NCBI RefSeq assembly: GCF_032027425.1 | Contig: NZ_JAVSJA010000001.1 | Span: forward strand, 3,175,501 to 3,239,500 | Direction of reading: 5' to 3' | DNA length: 64,000 bases | From: Microcystis wesenbergii NRERC-220 | Lineage (GTDB): Bacteria; Cyanobacteriota; Cyanobacteriia; Cyanobacteriales; Microcystaceae | Shown: positions 29,611-39,141 of the stretch, one piece after another | How positions within the stretch are numbered: the stretch's first letter is position 1 | Layout: every line of letters begins with the position of its first letter | Translations under genes and position numbers: made by a program | Notes under the pieces: model-generated | What the model saw: only the letters and a program-made list of their open reading frames with translations | Databases searched by the model: none | What the model was told of the DNA's origin: nothing

Positions 29611-29634
29611 ATCCCAATTGTCTCCTATCGAGCG

Positions 29635-30663
29635 CTATATCTCTAGTTTAGTTCTCTGGTTGTACCGCTGCTGACATAATTCGATCGCTAATTGGATTGC
29701 CGCTTGCATACTCTGGGCCCTAGCGATGCCAAGACCGGCGATATCAAAAGCCGTCCCGTGGTCTGGAGAGGTGCGAACAAAAGGTAAACCGATGGTAGTG
29801 TTAACAGCACAGTCAAAAGCCATTAATTTGACGGGAATTAGGCCCTGATCGTGGTATAATGCCAGATATGCGTCGGCGGTTTGCCCTGCACCGCTAAACC
29901 AAGCGCGTCCCGGTTCCACCCAAAGGGTATCGGGGGGGACAAGGCCGATTAATTGGGTTTGCGGGTATTTTTGTCCCATTGACTGCAGCCAAGGCTGTAA
30001 CCAGTCCTTTTCTTCCCTTCCCAGTTTTCCCGCTTCGCCACTGTGGGGATTAAGGCCAGATATGGCGATTTTTGGGCGATCGATGCCAAAATCTAGCTTT
30101 AAAGACTCGATCAATAGGTCTAGTTTTCGGGTCATCAGATCGGGGTTAAGAGTATCGGGAACTTCTCGCAGGGGGATATGGGTAGTGGCGAGGAGAGTGC
30201 GTAAGTTATAGCCGGTGTGAGGGGATTTAGCGACGAATAGCATCCCATAACGGTTAATTCCTGCCATGGTAGCTAAAACCTCGGTTTGACCGGGGAAATC
30301 ATAACCGGCCAACTGCCAACAGGATTTAGCGATCGGACCGGTGACAATACCGTCAAATTCGCCCTTGAGGGTGCGTTTTATGGCTTCTTGCAGGTAAAGA
30401 AAGCTAATTTCACCACTATGGGCATCCCCACGCCCGCAAACGATTTTTTCTTGATTGTAGGGCAAATCGATCAGAGAAAAGCGCTCGAGAGGATGGGGAT
30501 CGTGATAGGCTTTTTCGAGAAGCGTTCTGGTGCCGATTAGAGTAATCTGACAACCGGACGAGATTGGGTAATCGGCGATCGCTTTTAACACCACTTCAGG
30601 GCCGATTCCGGCGGGATCACCGACGGGGATAACTAGACGGGGAATAAAAGAGGCGGATTCCAT
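29635..30663 (-). CDS. pdxA: 4-hydroxythreonine-4-phosphate dehydrogenase
   Basis: Pyridoxal 5'-phosphate synthesis by the DXP-dependent route. 342 residues. [15 protein letters not shown] starts the fold; a metal-binding His is in [11 protein letters not shown]...[27 protein letters not shown]-type ligands appear as [18 protein letters not shown]; and [15 protein letters not shown] with [18 protein letters not shown] completes the site. Overall intact. It diverges from the TnpB element across about 260 bp. Confidence 0.95.
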   Translation of the reverse strand: MESASFIPRLVIPVGDPAGIGPEVVLKAIADYPISSGCQITLIGTRTLLEKAYHDPHPLERFSLIDLPYNQEKIVCGRGDAHSGEISFLYLQEAIKRTLKGEFDGIVTGPIAKSCWQLAGYDFPGQTEVLATMAGINRYGMLFVAKSPHTGYNLRTLLATTHIPLREVPDTLNPDLMTRKLDLLIESLKLDFGIDRPKIAISGLNPHSGEAGKLGREEKDWLQPWLQSMGQKYPQTQLIGLVPPDTLWVEPGRAWFSGAGQTADAYLALYHDQGLIPVKLMAFDCAVNTTIGLPFVRTSPDHGTAFDIAGLGIARAQSMQAAIQLAIELCQQRYNQRTKLEI

Positions 30664-30769
30664 AAATTTTGGCCGTCAATATTGCTAATTCTCCCGATTA
30701 ATCTCATCGTTGACAATTATCAGGAGGGAATAAATCAGTAAACAATCTTCAGTTTACCTAAAATGTCGG

Positions 30770-32270
30770 ATGAATGCCCCCGCTAAATTTTTCGACAAGA
30801 CATCAACCTTTGCGGGGGATGAAATCCGACCAGGATATTGACTGCGAAGCACGATTTTAATTCTACCATTTGTAGGTAAACTGTGTTATACTTAATTGAT
30901 CCAGGGTCGAGGATTAATCAATGCTAGTCGTAGAAGCCAAGCTAAAAAACGGGACACCAGAACAATATCACCGGCTTGATGAAGCAATTAGAACATCTCA
31001 GTTTGTGCGTAACTCTTGTGTTCGTTATTGGATGGACAATAAGGGGACAACCCGGAATGATCTTCAAAAGCTTTGTGCGGTACTAGCTAACAATAAAGAG
31101 ACACCATGGGTTAATAAATTAAACTCTCAAGCTCGTCAATCGGCTGCTGATAGAGCCTGGCAATCAATTAATAGGTTTTACCAGAATTGTCATGCTAAGA
31201 TACCGGGGAAAAAGGGTTTTCCTCGGTTTAAAAAGCATAGCCGTTCGGTTGAGTATAAACTAACAGGCTACAAACTATCTGATGATCGACGTAAAATTAA
31301 ATTTACCGATGGTTTTAAAGCAGGAGAATTTGATTTATGGTGTAATCAAAAAACCTTAGTTTATTATTCAGAGCAACAGATTAAACGGGTAAGAGTTGTT
31401 AGACGTGCCGATGGTTATTATTGCCAGTTTTTGATTGACGTAGAACGGCAAGAATACCATAAACCAACGGGACAAATAACAGGAATTGACTTAGGGTTAA
31501 AGGAATTTTATACCGATGCTCAAGGGAATACTGTAGAGAATCCACGTTATTTAAGCAAGTCAGAAAAAAGACTTAAAAAAGCACAAAGACGGTTATCCAA
31601 AAAGTTTCGTCAAGGAAAAAAACAGTCTAAAAACTATCACAAGCAACGGGTAAAGGTTACCAAGCTTCACCTTAAAGTGTCAAGACAACGTAAAGACAAA
31701 GCAATTAAAGATGCTTTGGCGTTGGTCCAGTCTAATGATCTGGTAGTCTATGAGGCTTTAAAGGTAAGAAACTTAGTCAAAAACCGTAAACTTGCCAAGT
31801 CGATTAGTGATGCTTCTTGGTATCAATTCACTGAATGGTTGAATTATTTTGCCAAGATTTATCGGATTGTTTGTGTTGCTGTTCCTCCTCATTTCACTAG
31901 CCAAGATTGTTCAGTTTGTGGGACGAGAGTTCAAAAAACCTTAAGCACTAGAACTCATCAATGTCCCAATTGTAAAACAGTCTTAGATAGGGATCATAAT
32001 GCAGCAATAAATATTCTTAAAAAAGGGTTGCAATATTTGGGAAATCATCTCAATGCCTCGACTTCGCTCGGCATTGACACTGAGCGAAGTCGAAGTGTCA
32101 ACGGTACTGTTGGGCAAACAGAAACCGACCCAAACGCCTTGGGAGAGTCCGACCTCTGGGTTTTCAGTGGAGACATTGAGAATCTAAGTTGTCTCGTTGA
32201 ACAAGGAATTTCTAACAGCGATGTGGAAAGAATCCCCCGTCACAGCGTAGCTTGACGGTGGGAGTATGTC
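30770..32270 (+). mobile_element. IS200/IS605-type element carrying only TnpB
   Basis: Contains one gene (tnpB) and no tnpA. The left end has a hairpin with arms CCCCCGC (30777-30783) and GCGGGGG (30812-30818), enclosed by a wider 10-bp inverted repeat CAGTTTACCT / AGGTAAACTG (30750-30759, 30874-30883). The right end has hairpin CCGTCA / TGACGG (32237-32258). Such subterminal hairpins are what TnpA recognises in this class. Exact borders are not certain. The right end should also encode the guide RNA scaffold. Confidence 0.75.
30921..32255 (+). CDS. tnpB: TnpB (IS605 OrfB), RNA-guided nuclease family
   Basis: 444 residues; GAGG lies 8 bases before the ATG. The RuvC-like catalytic residues are intact: Asp190 (TGIDLGLKEF), Glu278 (VVYEALKVRN) and Asp358 (LDRDHNAAINI). 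A zinc finger with Cys330, Cys333, Cys348 and Cys351 lies between the last two. TnpB proteins are RNA-guided endonucleases ancestral to Cas12 that cut next to a transposon-associated motif. The last 70 residues (after about 375) look like translation of the overlapping right-end RNA, and include a 12-bp inverted repeat TCGACTTCGCTC / GAGCGAAGTCGA (about 32058-32093). Confidence 0.92.
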   Translation: MLVVEAKLKNGTPEQYHRLDEAIRTSQFVRNSCVRYWMDNKGTTRNDLQKLCAVLANNKETPWVNKLNSQARQSAADRAWQSINRFYQNCHAKIPGKKGFPRFKKHSRSVEYKLTGYKLSDDRRKIKFTDGFKAGEFDLWCNQKTLVYYSEQQIKRVRVVRRADGYYCQFLIDVERQEYHKPTGQITGIDLGLKEFYTDAQGNTVENPRYLSKSEKRLKKAQRRLSKKFRQGKKQSKNYHKQRVKVTKLHLKVSRQRKDKAIKDALALVQSNDLVVYEALKVRNLVKNRKLAKSISDASWYQFTEWLNYFAKIYRIVCVAVPPHFTSQDCSVCGTRVQKTLSTRTHQCPNCKTVLDRDHNAAINILKKGLQYLGNHLNASTSLGIDTERSRSVNGTVGQTETDPNALGESDLWVFSGDIENLSCLVEQGISNSDVERIPRHSVA

Positions 32271-32369
32271 AATGTAATCTCATGGCGATAGATAGTAACT
32301 TTAGGCAAATTAAATTTTTTAACTTTTCTGTTTTCTTATTGCCCAAACTAGCCAGATTGTTGTAAGCTT

Positions 32370-33527
32370 ATGACCCAACTACAACCCGATATATTCGTCA
32401 ACAATCGTCCCGATACCGATGGAGACGAGGAAGAAGACTACTTCGATTATTTTTATGATGAACCGGGTAGTGAACCGGGGACATTAATTATCGAACCGGA
32501 TGCCAAACCCTCGCGGATTATTTTAATCGACTACGATGAAGATAACGCCATTCGCAAGGTGGATATTACCCCCAATGCTTGCGCCCCCTATATTGGCACA
32601 AATACCGTGTCTTGGATGGATATTCAAGGGTTAGGTAGTGAGACGGTTTTAAAACAAGTAGGGGAAATTTTTAATCTGCATCCTTTATTATTAGAAGATG
32701 TGGTTAATGTGCCGCAGCGACCCAAGTTAGAAGATTATAACAATCAATTGTTAGTGATTTCTCAGATGGTGCGACTGAAAGAAGATGAAAGCGGTTTTGA
32801 TACGGAACAGGTGAGTTTTGTCTTGGGAAAACGCTATCTTTTAAGTTTTCAAGAGGAGGAATTACAGGACTGTTTTGAGATAGTCAGAGATCGAATTCGC
32901 GCTTCCCAGGGACGAGTACGGAAATCGGGGGCGGATTATTTAACCTATTTATTATTAGATACGATTATCGATGGTTATTTTCCCGTGGTAGAACACTACG
33001 AAGATCGGATTGAAGCGTTGGAAGATGCGATTATTAGTAATCCCGATCGAGATACAATGCAGGAAATCTATGATGTCCGTCGGGAATTATTGGCACTGCG
33101 TCGCTTAATTTGGCCGATGCGAAATGTCCTACATTTACTGATGCGTGACCATCATGGTATAGTCAGCGATGAGGTACAAATTTATTTTCGGGATTCCTAC
33201 GACCACGTCATTCAAATTCTGGAAATTATCGAAGCTTATCGAGAATTAGCGGCGAGTTTGATGGATGTTTATATGTCCACTATGGGCAATAAATTAAACG
33301 AAATTATGAAGTTTTTAACCGTAATTTCGACGATTTTTATTCCCTTAACTTTTATCGTTGGTGTCTATGGCATGAACTTCGAGAATATGCCAGAATTAAA
33401 AGGAGAATGGAGTTATTTCCTGGTCTGGTTAGTTATGTTAGCCGTAGCGGGAGGCTTGATTTTCTACTTCTGGCGCAAAGGTTGGTTTAAACCAATTTAT
33501 TCCCTGAAAGAGGAAGCAAAAACTTAG
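32370..33527 (+). CDS. corA: CorA-type magnesium/cobalt transporter
   Basis: 385 residues. The long acidic N-terminal cytoplasmic domain (DTDGDEEEDYFDYFYDE near residues 15-31) is followed by helical coiled segments. Two C-terminal transmembrane helices end the protein, with the pore signature YGMNFENMPE (about 330-339) between them. The C-terminal tail is basic. CorA forms a pentameric Mg2+ channel gated by cytosolic Mg2+. It ends next to a tandem-repeat tract. The call is strong because the GMN motif and two-helix topology are both present. Confidence 0.95.
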   Translation: MTQLQPDIFVNNRPDTDGDEEEDYFDYFYDEPGSEPGTLIIEPDAKPSRIILIDYDEDNAIRKVDITPNACAPYIGTNTVSWMDIQGLGSETVLKQVGEIFNLHPLLLEDVVNVPQRPKLEDYNNQLLVISQMVRLKEDESGFDTEQVSFVLGKRYLLSFQEEELQDCFEIVRDRIRASQGRVRKSGADYLTYLLLDTIIDGYFPVVEHYEDRIEALEDAIISNPDRDTMQEIYDVRRELLALRRLIWPMRNVLHLLMRDHHGIVSDEVQIYFRDSYDHVIQILEIIEAYRELAASLMDVYMSTMGNKLNEIMKFLTVISTIFIPLTFIVGVYGMNFENMPELKGEWSYFLVWLVMLAVAGGLIFYFWRKGWFKPIYSLKEEAKT

Positions 33528-33541
33528 TTAACGAAGGCGGT

Positions 33542-33781
<240 letters not shown>

Positions 33782-33782
<1 letters not shown>

Positions 33783-35440
33783 TATTCCACCACAAATGCG
33801 AGGATTTGGCCTTGGTAACTGCCGAAGCGAATCTGTAAACCGGACTCTAGGGGAACTTCTTGGTTATGTACCTGCTTCCAGTGGCCATCTTGGTAGATAA
33901 AAGTACCAAAACGGGAGAAATCTTCGAGAAAGTATTGATAGTCTGGATGATCGGCATTTTTACGGCAAATTATCCGACAATGGTTTTTACTAACCCATTT
34001 TTCAGTAATCTGTAGATCATTTTCCATGTCCCGTCCTATATTCATGCCACCACCACGGATTGACCATTTTCTTTCGGGACGATCGAGATAGTATAAGAAA
34101 GCGGCGGGCATGGTTCTGGAGATATTGGGCATAACCGTCGGTGATTGAGTCTCATCAAGGGTTTGCAGCAATTGCCCGTCGAATTCCGGGTGCATATAGA
34201 GAATCGGCAAAGTCCAAGCGGGCTGATTGTACTTGTAGAGGGTTAATAACTGCTGCCTGGCGATGCGAACGGCCTGATCGATAGGGACTCTCGGACCGGG
34301 AAACAAGTTGGACATCTGCGCTTCTTTGTCTTTGAACCCGAAGAGGGTGCGGGTAAAAACTTCGATAAAACTCAAGGCCTCTCGATCGGCGATCGCATCT
34401 CGCATGGCCAAAACTGCGGGAACGCCGTGGTGAATCAAGACTTCCGCCAGACTGCTGCGGGGAATCATCTCCTGACCCGATTTAGCGGGATAAGCACCCC
34501 AACAGGCATTAAAAACCGTTAAAATGACCTGATTTCTGACCAAAGCTTGGGCTAACTCCGTCCCGTTTACCTGTTCCCCTGTCCGCAGAAATAGGGAACC
34601 GCCATTGGGGGCGGCCATTCCGTGACCAGCGTAGAAAAAAGCTTGATATTTACCCGTATCCAAGGACCTGGTCAGTTCTTCGGACCCCGGTCGAATTAGG
34701 GTATTGACTTTGACTTTCACTCCCCAATTCTGAGGGAGGGAACCACTGCCCCCAGGGGAGATGGCCCGGATAAGATTGGCGGCCTCGGATTCCAGTGCCT
34801 GGTCGGAATTAGTTTCTCCACCCGTATTAATGGCGGTGAGGTTGAGGGAACTAGCGGCGGTTTTAATCTGTTTTTCGCCGATAACTAAGAGAATATTGAG
34901 ACTATTACTCGTTTTTATCGGTGGCAGTGGGTCCACATCGCTGGTGGTCCGGCTAAAGAGTATATTCGGATGTAGAGATATGGCCTGTTTACCCGCTTGC
35001 TGCATAATTTCCCAGGGCAGCAGAATTAAATAGGGATTGCGACATTCCAAGCGAATTCGCAGGGGCTGATTTTTGCCGAGGGCGATTCCCTGACTTTGGG
35101 CGAAACTTTGACTGATTGATGCTTGAAATAACCATTCCCAGAGACTAATACCTAGTTTCTGCATTAATTGACCGCTATAACTGCCGCCTTCTCCCGAAAG
35201 AGTCAGTTTAGGTCGATAATTTCCTTCTAATTGCTCTAACATCGGCAAGGTCGGCATTTTTTCCAGACAGAACATTTCCTGCCATGCCATCCATTCCGTG
35301 GTTAGACTCTCGGTCCATTCACAGTCATGATGCACATATCCCCCCGGTAGGGGTGCTTTCGTCACCCAACGGGCGAAATGATTACTCGTGGCTAAACTAG
35401 AGATCGCTAAGTTTAGACTAGGGATGGCATCATCGGTCAT
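33782..35440 (-). CDS. CHAT caspase-like protease fused to an FHA domain
   Basis: 552 residues. Residues about 185-415 form a CHAT domain with the catalytic dyad His273 (FFYAGHGMAAPNGG) and Cys313 (LTVFNACWGAYPAK). Residues about 445-552 are an FHA phosphopeptide-binding domain (MNIGRDMENDLQI, WVSKNHCRII, LEDFSRFGTFIY). The N-terminal 180 residues are unassigned. A protease recruited to phosphothreonine partners is implied, which points to kinase-controlled proteolysis. No kinase or gasdermin-like partner is next to it: holA lies 63 bp upstream on the same strand, and a repeat tract lies downstream. Both catalytic residues are kept, so it is probably active. Confidence 0.85.
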
Positions 35441-35503
35441 TGTGGTTATTTAGAAGTCTATATAATCCTATTCTAGAGGATTTCTGAAAAGCAAGGAAGA
35501 GTA

Positions 35504-36487
35504 TTAAGTCACCAATAAACAACAAAGTTCGATAATTTTGGTTTGCAAAGTCGCCAAAGGTTCTGCACCCCGCTTGAGACGATATTCTAATTCGAGAAGT
35601 ATGGGCAAGGTGGCGAGAAGTTGTTTAGAAGAAAAGGATTGTATCTCTTTGCGAATGAAATATAGTCGCTTGGGGTTGGCAATTTCGGCGGCGGCGGCGA
35701 TATTTTTCTCGTCTTTTTCTCCTTCTTCAATTTTTAATTTCACTATTGCCCAAGTGCGAAATTGACCCCCTAGGGTGGCGGTGATAGCCAAGGGGTTCTC
35801 GTTACGATTTAATAATTCATTGACTAATTCTAGGGACTTGCCTGTCTCCCGTTTTAAAATCGCACTGGCTAACTGTAGGCTGCTTTGATTGCTGGCATTG
35901 ACTAAGCTTAAAATGTCCTTTTTGTCAATAGTTCCCGCCGAATTATTTTTAAATAAACGCAGTTTTTCTAACTCCATCCACAGCAAGCGGCTGTTATTTC
36001 CCACCGCTTCTGCTAAGAGTTCGATCGCATCGGGAGTTAATTTTACTCCCACTTCTTTGGCAATTTCCCTAACTCTTTGGGCAATTTCCTCGACTTTCCA
36101 AGGTGGAATTAGTTCAAATTCTTTAACCTCTGCCTGATTTTGGATAAACTTGCTCGATTTTAAGCGGGAGTCGGGTTTTTTGGTACTGGTTAATAACAGA
36201 TAGGAATTTTCGGGTAAATTGGGCAAAGTGCGCTGTAATTCCTTGAGAATATCCTCGGAACATTGTTGACAAATAACCGTATCCGCTAACCAAACTAAAC
36301 GATTTCCCATGCCGAAAACTGGAGTCATCGCTTGATTGAAGGCCTCGATAATTGCTTCATGGCGATCGCCGTTGATTTTATCATAATTAAACTGTATCCA
36401 ATTGGGATCGAGAAGTTTTACTTGCAGATTTTTCACTGCTTGGTTAATAGCAAATTCATCTTCTCCCCAATAAAATATTGTCGGCAT
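35504..36487 (-). CDS. holA: DNA polymerase III subunit delta
   Basis: Clamp-loader subunit that opens the sliding clamp. About 327 residues from ATG 36487 (MPTIFYWGEDEFAINQAVKN); the open frame continues 23 codons upstream but the family begins at the FYWGEDE strand. It has the degenerate AAA+ delta fold (MTPVFGMGNRLVWLADTVIC, LPENSYLLLTSTKKPDSRLK) and the C-terminal helical collar (TATLGGQFRTWAIVKLKIEE). Typical cyanobacterial HolA length. Confidence 0.9.
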   Translation of the reverse strand: MPTIFYWGEDEFAINQAVKNLQVKLLDPNWIQFNYDKINGDRHEAIIEAFNQAMTPVFGMGNRLVWLADTVICQQCSEDILKELQRTLPNLPENSYLLLTSTKKPDSRLKSSKFIQNQAEVKEFELIPPWKVEEIAQRVREIAKEVGVKLTPDAIELLAEAVGNNSRLLWMELEKLRLFKNNSAGTIDKKDILSLVNASNQSSLQLASAILKRETGKSLELVNELLNRNENPLAITATLGGQFRTWAIVKLKIEEGEKDEKNIAAAAEIANPKRLYFIRKEIQSFSSKQLLATLPILLELEYRLKRGAEPLATLQTKIIELCCLLVT

Positions 36488-36753
36488 AAGTTTCGATTTT
36501 GATAATTTAAGACAACGTTGCTCATCAAGAGGAAGTGTGACGGGATTTGGCCTCATCTCTAGACCCCCAGCTACTGTTCTGCTATCAACTAGCTGTCGGG
36601 GTTAAGTCAATCATAGCAAAAGTTAAATTCTTAACTTTAAAAACCCTTGAGCGGATTTGTTAAAAATATCTTACAAAAAAAGCTTTTTGAGCCAAAATAT
36701 GTTAATTTGTGCAGAACACGCTAATTGATCTAGGGTAGAATCCCATCTATTTT

Positions 36754-37704
36754 ATGTTCAATAACCACCTGAAAAAATCTCTGTCTGTTACAGGTTTTGT
36801 CATTCTTTCCTTTTGCGTCCCCACCGCAGCCAATGCCTTTAGCCAGGCATTTGTTTTTGGGGATAGTCTCTCCGATGCTGGGCGATTTTTTATTGCCTCT
36901 GGAGGAATTGCCCCCCAGCCTCCCTACGACCAAAGATTTTCTAATGGTATAGTTTGGGTAGAATATCTGCAAACATCCCTAGGACTCACCCCCACTCTAC
37001 AGACAAATTTTGCTATCGCTGGTGCCACTACTGGCAATGCTAACACAGTAGATCCCGGCTTGCCCGGCATTGAACAACAAGTAGGCGGTTTCTTGTTGAC
37101 AAATCCAGCCGTGGACTCTGATGCTTTGTATATTGTCTTTGGTGGTGCGAATGATTATCTTGGTAATCAGCCAATCAATGTGAGTGATTCCGTTGACAAT
37201 ATCGGCGATTATATTATTGATCTTTACAATGCTGGTGCTAGAAATTTTCTCATTCCCAATTTACCAGATTTAGGGCAATTACCCGCCACCTTATCAACTC
37301 CTAACTCCAGCAATCTTAGTCTAATCACCCAATCTCATAACGGCTTACTGGCCTTCACTTTGAGTAGTTTATCGCAAAATCTCCCCAGTATTGAAATTAC
37401 TTCCCTTGACATTTTTTCCCTGTTTGCCGATGCTCGCAATCGTCCCATTGAGTACGGATTTACTAATGTTGATCAAGCTTGTTTAAGTACCATTCAAGAC
37501 GGAATTCCCGTGCAACCTATCCAAGTTTGTCCTAATCCGAATGAATACCTTTTTTGGGATAATATTCATCCCACCACCCGCAGTCATCAATTAATCGGTC
37601 AATTGGCACTGAAAGCCTTAGGAATTCCCGAACCTAGTAGCACTTGGGGATTATTGGGTTTAGGCTTAATTGCTGCGGGATTGAGTTTAATTAAAAAACG
37701 TTAG
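36754..37704 (+). CDS. Secreted GDSL/SGNH esterase with PEP-CTERM anchor
   Basis: 316 residues. The signal peptide (VTGFVILSFCVPTAANA) is followed by block I FVFGDSLSDAG (nucleophile Ser38), block III GGANDYLG, and block V DNIHPTTRSH with the Asp-His pair. The C-terminus EPSSTWGLLGLGLIAAGLSL then IKKR is a PEP-CTERM sorting signal, so the enzyme is probably processed by exosortase and kept at the cell surface or exopolysaccharide. Substrate: an ester or acylated polysaccharide, unknown. Confidence 0.93.
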   Translation: MFNNHLKKSLSVTGFVILSFCVPTAANAFSQAFVFGDSLSDAGRFFIASGGIAPQPPYDQRFSNGIVWVEYLQTSLGLTPTLQTNFAIAGATTGNANTVDPGLPGIEQQVGGFLLTNPAVDSDALYIVFGGANDYLGNQPINVSDSVDNIGDYIIDLYNAGARNFLIPNLPDLGQLPATLSTPNSSNLSLITQSHNGLLAFTLSSLSQNLPSIEITSLDIFSLFADARNRPIEYGFTNVDQACLSTIQDGIPVQPIQVCPNPNEYLFWDNIHPTTRSHQLIGQLALKALGIPEPSSTWGLLGLGLIAAGLSLIKKR

Positions 37705-38190
37705 TTAGGATTAAATAAATTAGGCAGAATCCTCGGAATACTTGTCTTAATTTTCCTATTTTATCCTAGTTTCAGCGTTTCTCGTCAAGGTGAAGTATAA
37801 ATAAAAATTTGCCCCAGTAAGGATTTCAGTCGCAAAAACGCAGCTCATCTAGGGGAGAAACGCTTTATTCTGCCAGATTTTTATAGTTTTGTCAGCCCTA
37901 ACAATAATCAAATATTTCTCATCGGCACTAATTACTAAAGATAGCAGTTTGTCTGTGGGTTGATCAAGGGTTCCTAATTCCTCTTTGCTTGTTAAATCTC
38001 AAAACTTAATTGTTTGCTACGAAAGCTTGTTTAGAGGATAAACCCAGAATTTCCTAATATTAACGATGACTATTCATAAACACAGGTAAAGACGATCTGA
38101 CTTGAGAATTTCCAAAATTAATCAAAAAATAGACTCGATCGACCCCAAATAACGCACAATAAAAAAGGAAATGTCAAAGGAGAATCGCAA
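37705..38190. other. Gene-free region around a WD40 scar
   Basis: About 490 bp without an intact gene. It contains the WD40 fragment listed separately. The right 170 bp should hold the ycf66 promoter; AAAGGAG stands 11 bases before its ATG. Confidence 0.5.
37861..38018 (-). pseudogene. WD40-repeat fragment
   Basis: The reverse strand reads TIKF-stop-DLTSKEELGTL and then LSLVISADEKYLIIVRADKT and IKIWQ. This is one WD40 blade plus the start of the next, with a TGA where the family has Trp. No start or further blades are visible. It is probably the tail of a lost gene related in type to the AAA-WD40 protein nearby. Confidence 0.6.
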
Positions 38191-39021
38191 ATGTTGCCCT
38201 ATATCCTAGCGGTCGTTGTGGGATTGAGTAGTCTGTACCTCCTCACCACCGCTTTTATCGCCCCCGATCGCCACCGTCAAGATGATTTTCTCTGGAGTGC
38301 GGTAGGATTATTCTATGCTCTTGTCCTCTGGTTGTGCGCGGGAAGGATTACAGGCGCTATCCTCCTCGGACAAGCTGCCGCAGCCATTTTATTTATTGCT
38401 TTCGCTTGGCAAACTCTCAAACTCAGACAAGCACTTTTTTATCCCGACAAACCGGTTAAATTATTTACTATTGTCGGTTGGTTAGGCAATCGTCTGGGGA
38501 AAGTTACTTCCTCTCAATCCCCCAAAACTAAAGCTAAAGCTGAGAAAGTAGCAGCAAAAGTCAAAGAAACGGTTAAAGAAACGGTTGCCCCCGTTGCCGA
38601 AACAGCGGCAGCTATCGGGGAAACTACTACAGAATCGGTCACAGAAATTGGGGAAAAAGCTCAAGAAACGGTTGCCCCCGTTGCCGAAAAAGCGGCAGCT
38701 ATCGGGGAAACTATTACAGAATCAGTGACAGAAATTGGGGAAAAAGCCGCAGAAATTATTGATGATGGGGAAACTTTCGATGATTTCGATGATTTCGATG
38801 ATTTTGATTTGGCAACGGAAGAGATCAACTCTTCCGAAAATGCCCCAGAAATTCCCCCGACTGAACCTGTCGCAACTGTTGACGTCGAAACTATTGCTGT
38901 TAGCGAAACGGTGATTATTGAAGTTACCGAGGAAGATTTGCCCCCAGAAGAAACTATCGAAAAAGATACTCCCCCAGAAACTCGCTCGCCAAGCGCAGAA
39001 AATCCCCCCCCATCGGATTAA
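38191..39021 (+). CDS. ycf66: Ycf66-family protein
   Basis: 276 residues. The N-terminal 90 residues are Ycf66: LLTTAFIAPDRHRQDDFLWS, VGLFYALVLWLCAGRITGAI and AILFIAFAWQTLKLRQAL, with three membrane segments. The chloroplast and cyanobacterial family has no firm function. The rest is low-complexity: two copies of a 33-residue repeat (ETVAPVAETAAAIGETTTES / ETVAPVAEKAAAIGETITES), an Asp-Phe run (FDDFDDFDDFD) and a Pro/Glu-rich acidic tail. The tail is much longer than in most Ycf66 proteins. Confidence 0.88.
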   Translation: MLPYILAVVVGLSSLYLLTTAFIAPDRHRQDDFLWSAVGLFYALVLWLCAGRITGAILLGQAAAAILFIAFAWQTLKLRQALFYPDKPVKLFTIVGWLGNRLGKVTSSQSPKTKAKAEKVAAKVKETVKETVAPVAETAAAIGETTTESVTEIGEKAQETVAPVAEKAAAIGETITESVTEIGEKAAEIIDDGETFDDFDDFDDFDLATEEINSSENAPEIPPTEPVATVDVETIAVSETVIIEVTEEDLPPEETIEKDTPPETRSPSAENPPPSD

Positions 39022-39141
39022 AAGTTAAGATTATTTAGCGGGTGGGTTAGGCAATAATTACCGAAGAAATTAACTAATTAATTTAACCTTTGCCCCCCCA
39101 CCCAGTCAAACCAAGTTGACAATATGACTCGAAGAATTAAT

